Part shown: piece by piece, positions 60,875 to 64,000 of the stretch | How positions within the stretch are numbered: position 1 is the first letter of the stretch | Layout of the letters: each line of letters begins with the position of its first letter | DNA from: Liolophura sinensis | Lineage: Eukaryota > Mollusca > Polyplacophora > Chitonida > Chitonidae | Assembly: GCF_032854445.1 (NCBI RefSeq) | Contig: NC_088300.1 | Location: 36,003,608 to 36,067,607, forward strand | Reading direction: 5' to 3' | Length of the DNA stretch: 64,000 nt | Position numbers and translations under genes: made by a program | Notes under the pieces: model-generated | Told to the model about the DNA's origin: nothing | The model's database searches: none | What the model saw: the letters and a program-made list of their open reading frames with translations, nothing else

Positions 60875-61249
60875 CCCGTTCACACGGACAAAGTTAAGCT
60901 GGTTTAAATTCGAAAGCGACTTCGAGCCTGTGACGTCGCTCGTGAGAACGCAGAGCGGCGGCATTTAATCTGGTTTATTTGCCTCTGTTGACGACGTGAC
61001 TTTAATCCAGTTCCAGGACTTGAGCCGGTTTACATGTGTCGTGTGAACAGTAACTGGATTAAATGGAGGTCAGGATAACGTTGCCATGACTAAACGTCTT
61101 AAATGTAAGCGTGTGAACGGGCAAATGTCTGGTCTGGGCGTCATTAAAAGCCGCTTAAGCACATATTCTCGTGTGAACGCACGCATTTTTTTTACAGCTG
61201 GCATTAAATTCGGATTTCATCCGGTTTAAATCTTGCCATGTGACTGGGG
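60875..61249. mobile_element. MITE of about 375 bp upstream of the plus-strand gene
   Basis: The left end CCCGTTCACACGGACAAAGT, continuing 'taagctggtttaaattc', matches the reverse complement of the right end, CCCAGTCACATGGCAAGATT, continuing 'taaaccggatgaaatcc'. TAT flanks both sides and may be the target duplication. Inside, 'gtgtgaac' and 'ggtttaaa/ttaaatcc' motifs recur in both orientations. No protein is encoded. Confidence 0.65.
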
Positions 61250-61286
61250 TATTGGTTAAGAAATGTTCATTCTTTCTGTAACGTCA

Positions 61287-61294
61287 TGACGTCA
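61287..61294. promoter_or_regulatory. CRE palindrome TGACGTCA
   Basis: A perfect site within ACGTCATGACGTCACG, about 730 bp upstream of the plus-strand start codon. A promoter role is inferred from position only. Confidence 0.45.
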
Positions 61295-62013
61295 CGCTTG
61301 CTTTCACTTGCTTTTAGGGAATCAAATGAAATGGAAATAACGCGCAGCCACGAGAAGGCGTGGCGAGACTTCGGATGTGTTGGATATACATGGGTGATGT
61401 CACGGTACGTGCGTATTCCAGTGAGTCAGCACTGTAAATATGTCAGCACTGGGCTTGCCTTGACACAAGAACACACCATTACGATATACCAGATAACCAA
61501 AAGATTGTTGAAGGCAACGTTTAAATTGACATCATATCAAACAAACAATCAAAACAACAAACCAACAAAAAATAATTAGTCGGTGACAATTAACGTATTC
61601 CCATAGGGATGCAGTTGATGTATTCACACGTAGTGTATATCCATACTGATTCACTCAGTAATTGATCAGATGATTGGATTCGTTCAGTCATTCATTAATT
61701 AGTTCATTCAGTTATTAATTAATTCATTCATCCATCCAGGTTATTTTGATGTGATAGAAGAAAATATGTTCATAGTCATGTTTTCATAGAGTTCAGTGCA
61801 CACTGAAAATGGAAAAATACACAATGCAGCCCCAATTATAAATGCGACTAGAGTCAAATTAACTAAAACAGTTAATACTCCTAAATTGTGTATACACGAA
61901 CATTCGTTAAGTTTTGTCCGAGTCTCCGCTAGTCCTGATTTTGCAAATGCTCGTGTAGCTGCTCGCGTAGTGGTCGATGAAGTGAGTCTGGCTCAGGGCT
62001 GCTGGCTGCTGGC

Positions 62014-62361
62014 ATGAAGGGTCGCTGTTGCTGGCTTACTTCACTTCAGCCTGTAGATGCACAGGGAGACGGAGAGACAGGGGCGAGACCATGTGCTCTC
62101 CGTGATGGACAAGAAACGGCCCAAATGACACTGTCATCTCGTCCCATGGCCTCCAAACCCTCAGAACAGCGGCCGCTGACGGCACTGACCTGTTCATCGT
62201 GTGAATATACGGTGGGGCAGGCACAGGGAACGAAGCGTACTATCTGTCCGAACTGTGGTAACTTCTATGATCGTCAGACCGCGGTTAGTCTGCGGATGCA
62301 TCATACCAACCGTACCCGAGTCAACGGCAACAGACTCCGAAATTCCGACGGCTCAGCTAGT
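62014..62361 (+). CDS. First coding exon of a zinc-ribbon protein (partial gene)
   Basis: ATG 62014 is the first Met after an in-frame TGA near 61978 and has G at -3. Later in-frame ATGs (62125 and 62146) are alternatives. The exon ends at 'GCTAGT|GTAAGT' (62361/62362), a consensus donor, after exactly 116 codons (phase 0). After a low-complexity N-terminus it shows TCSSCEYTV...TICPNCGNFY, that is CX2C-X14-CX2C, followed by a basic segment RQTAVSLRMHHTNR. The four cysteines suggest one bound zinc, and the following His pair could extend it towards a C2H2-like finger. The family was not recognised. Downstream exons are beyond the window or not found by eye. Past the donor the frame runs into intron sequence. 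Confidence 0.6.
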
Positions 62362-63599
62362 GTAAGTCATAAAGAGATATGTTTCATGGTGTACCATTTT
62401 GCCGAAGTGTTTCTCTTTTTTGGAGAATCTCTGGAGAGATAGCTGAATGGCAATGTAAATGATATCATTTTCCCTGTGGCAGTTGAAATAAGTAGGCATA
62501 TATGTCCGGCCGTCATTCAGCCTGTCTGTCTGTAAGTCTGTAAGTTTGCATGACAGAAGGTGTGTTAGTTTAGCGTCCACTGACCGTGTGCCTGTCTGTA
62601 AAAGAAAACTGAGAAGAAAAAAAGAAAAAAAAAATGAAGTAAGACTGAAGTATATCCAATAACACTTAGCAGAGATGAAAGTTAAATACATGTATATGAA
62701 TTTACCAGAGAGACAACAGTTCACAAGATTAGGTCGTTTTACCTGCTGTGTGAAATATTATTACACGGGAAGTTAAGATCTTAAGATCACAAAATGATCA
62801 CAAAAAGTCTCCCATTTCTTCAGTTGTAATGACTAGCCCTTTACAGTAATACCCTTGCTGTTTTTTTATACAGTAATTCTGAATTGACTAGTCAGTTGGT
62901 AACAAGATCACACAGTGTTATATTAAAACTGTTATATGTGAATGGAAGAAATGTGAATCGCTTTCACCATTTTCATGAGCTATCTTGACTCTTAACATTG
63001 TTCATTTCTCTACAGTGATTCTCATATCAAAAATAGAAAGAAACAATTGTGCCTGGCCCAATGTTAAATAGGTTTATGCTGTTATAAAAATGAATTTTAT
63101 GCCACATACTTTTTCCATTTGCAGCTGTAGCTGGATATTCATTTATTACAAAGGCATTCTCTATACCTGTGACCTATATGCTTTGTTAGCTAAGGAACTC
63201 AATTTGGTGGATCGTTGTGGATGATTTGATTACATATGATGGTTAACTTTTTCTAGAATGAGATACTCTCTGTGGTTTGAGGTTTGTTGCAATACATGTG
63301 CTTCTTATATGGATCACATCAAATTGCTACTTTTTACTCAAGTGGAGTGGAGCTTGATAGATATATACATATATTCCTTACCAATTTATACATCACCATG
63401 TGTGTATATGTTAAATAGGAATTAATATTTTTGTGTGACATCCAGAAATTTAGGAAAGGGTTTAGAAGCAATTAATTAACTAAGGTTGACCATCAGGTTA
63501 TAATTGTATTTTATGCTCTTAAGCAGTGATCTAATGAAGTAACTAATTAACTATATATTAATGTGCTTACATATAAGGAAACATGTAAAAAATGTACAG
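62362..63599. other. Presumed first intron of the zinc-ribbon gene
   Basis: It starts at the GTAAGT donor and is AT-rich, with no second exon recognised up to the SINE at 63600. Confidence 0.45.
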
Positions 63600-63838
63600 T
63601 ATTGTGTTTATTTATTTATTGATTTGATTTTTGTTGTATGCCGTACTCAAGAATATTCCACTTACATGACAGCGGCCAGCATTATGGTGGGAGGAAACCG
63701 GGCAGAGCCCGGGGGAAACCCACAACCATCCGCAGGTTGCTGACAGATCTTCCCACGCTGGAGAGGAAGCCAGCATTGGTGAGAGGCTTTTGGGTCATTA
63801 CGCTAGCACGCTGAACAACTGAGCCACAGAGGTCCCCA
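63600..63838 (-). mobile_element. Full-length tRNA-derived SINE with conserved central domain
   Basis: On the minus strand the head reads 'gacctctgtggctcagttgt' (an A-box-like TGGCTCAGTTGT), then 'gcgtgctagcg' and 'gcctctcaccaatg'. The core runs 'gtttcctcccaccataatgc' and 'tggccgctgtcatgtaag', and the 3' end is 'aatattcttgagtacggca' plus an AATAAATAAATAAA tail. It is the best copy in the window and the reference for the truncated ones at 0.4, 27.0, 40.0, 53.2, 56.6 and 58.0 kb. The core resembles the deeply conserved SINE domain reported from molluscs (Nin-DC type), as I recall it. Confidence 0.85.
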
Positions 63839-64000
63839 ACAGTATTATGAGCAAAGTTATAAAGTAAAAGTGGAATTTTAAGTATTTACAGTAATTACGT
63901 CCAGCCTATGGATTTTCGAAAACAACAAGCTGTTACCTTAATAGTTATAAATTACAAAAATATCACTCACACTTTGCTTTGCCGAGTAGGTCACAGGATC

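Overview
This is a eukaryotic, animal nuclear window. It has small exons bounded by GT...AG splice sites, long AT-rich non-coding stretches, many tRNA-derived SINE copies, MITE-like DNA transposons, and minisatellites. The SINE bodies, with cores such as 'ttggtgggaggaaaccggg' and tails such as 'tgactgaaaaattgttaag', and the frequent palindrome TACATGTA look to me like a lophotrochozoan genome, most likely a mollusc. That is recognition from memory and was not checked by a search.

Three protein-coding loci can be supported. (1) On the minus strand at about 3.35-9.83 kb lies a gene for a large nuclear, chromatin-type protein of about 1,540 residues. It has two AT-hook-like motifs, basic stretches and a Ski/Sno/Dachshund-like fold pattern. 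Its last intron (4425-6057) joins in phase. Its long 5' exon is split over two frames that overlap by 97 bp, and a third open frame of 45 codons overlaps the start ATG. (2) On the minus strand at about 52.77-58.5 kb lies a gene for a small single-pass membrane protein of about 260 residues. I reconstructed it from six pieces whose phases all agree: a tentative signal-peptide exon, two cysteine-rich ectodomain exons, a 21-nt micro-exon, a transmembrane exon and a cytoplasmic-tail exon. (3) On the plus strand from 62,014 there is a first coding exon with a CX2C-X14-CX2C zinc-ribbon pattern. It ends at a strong GTAAGT donor, and the rest of that gene lies beyond the window. Loci 2 and 3 are divergent and share the 58.5-62.0 kb interval, which holds a MITE and CRE palindromes.

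Between about 9.83 and 52.7 kb I see no convincing coding exon. An acceptor-like site at 9831 suggests that part of this is a long 5' UTR intron of gene 1. The stretch holds a 1.2-kb DNA transposon with pogo/Tigger-like ends (28.76-29.93 kb), several SINEs (27.0, 38.0, 40.0, 43.2 and 44.4 kb), an inverted repeat (44.93-45.06 kb), a divergent repeat field with recurrent CACGTG sites (45.8-48.4 kb), and a 16-copy 44-46 bp minisatellite (49.32-50.03 kb). The introns of gene 2 hold a 33-bp minisatellite, a G-rich tract and two SINEs lying tail to tail.

All gene models were made by eye from splice signals and reading-frame continuity. No homology search or transcript data was available. No prokaryotic system, CRISPR array, virus or toxin gene was seen.
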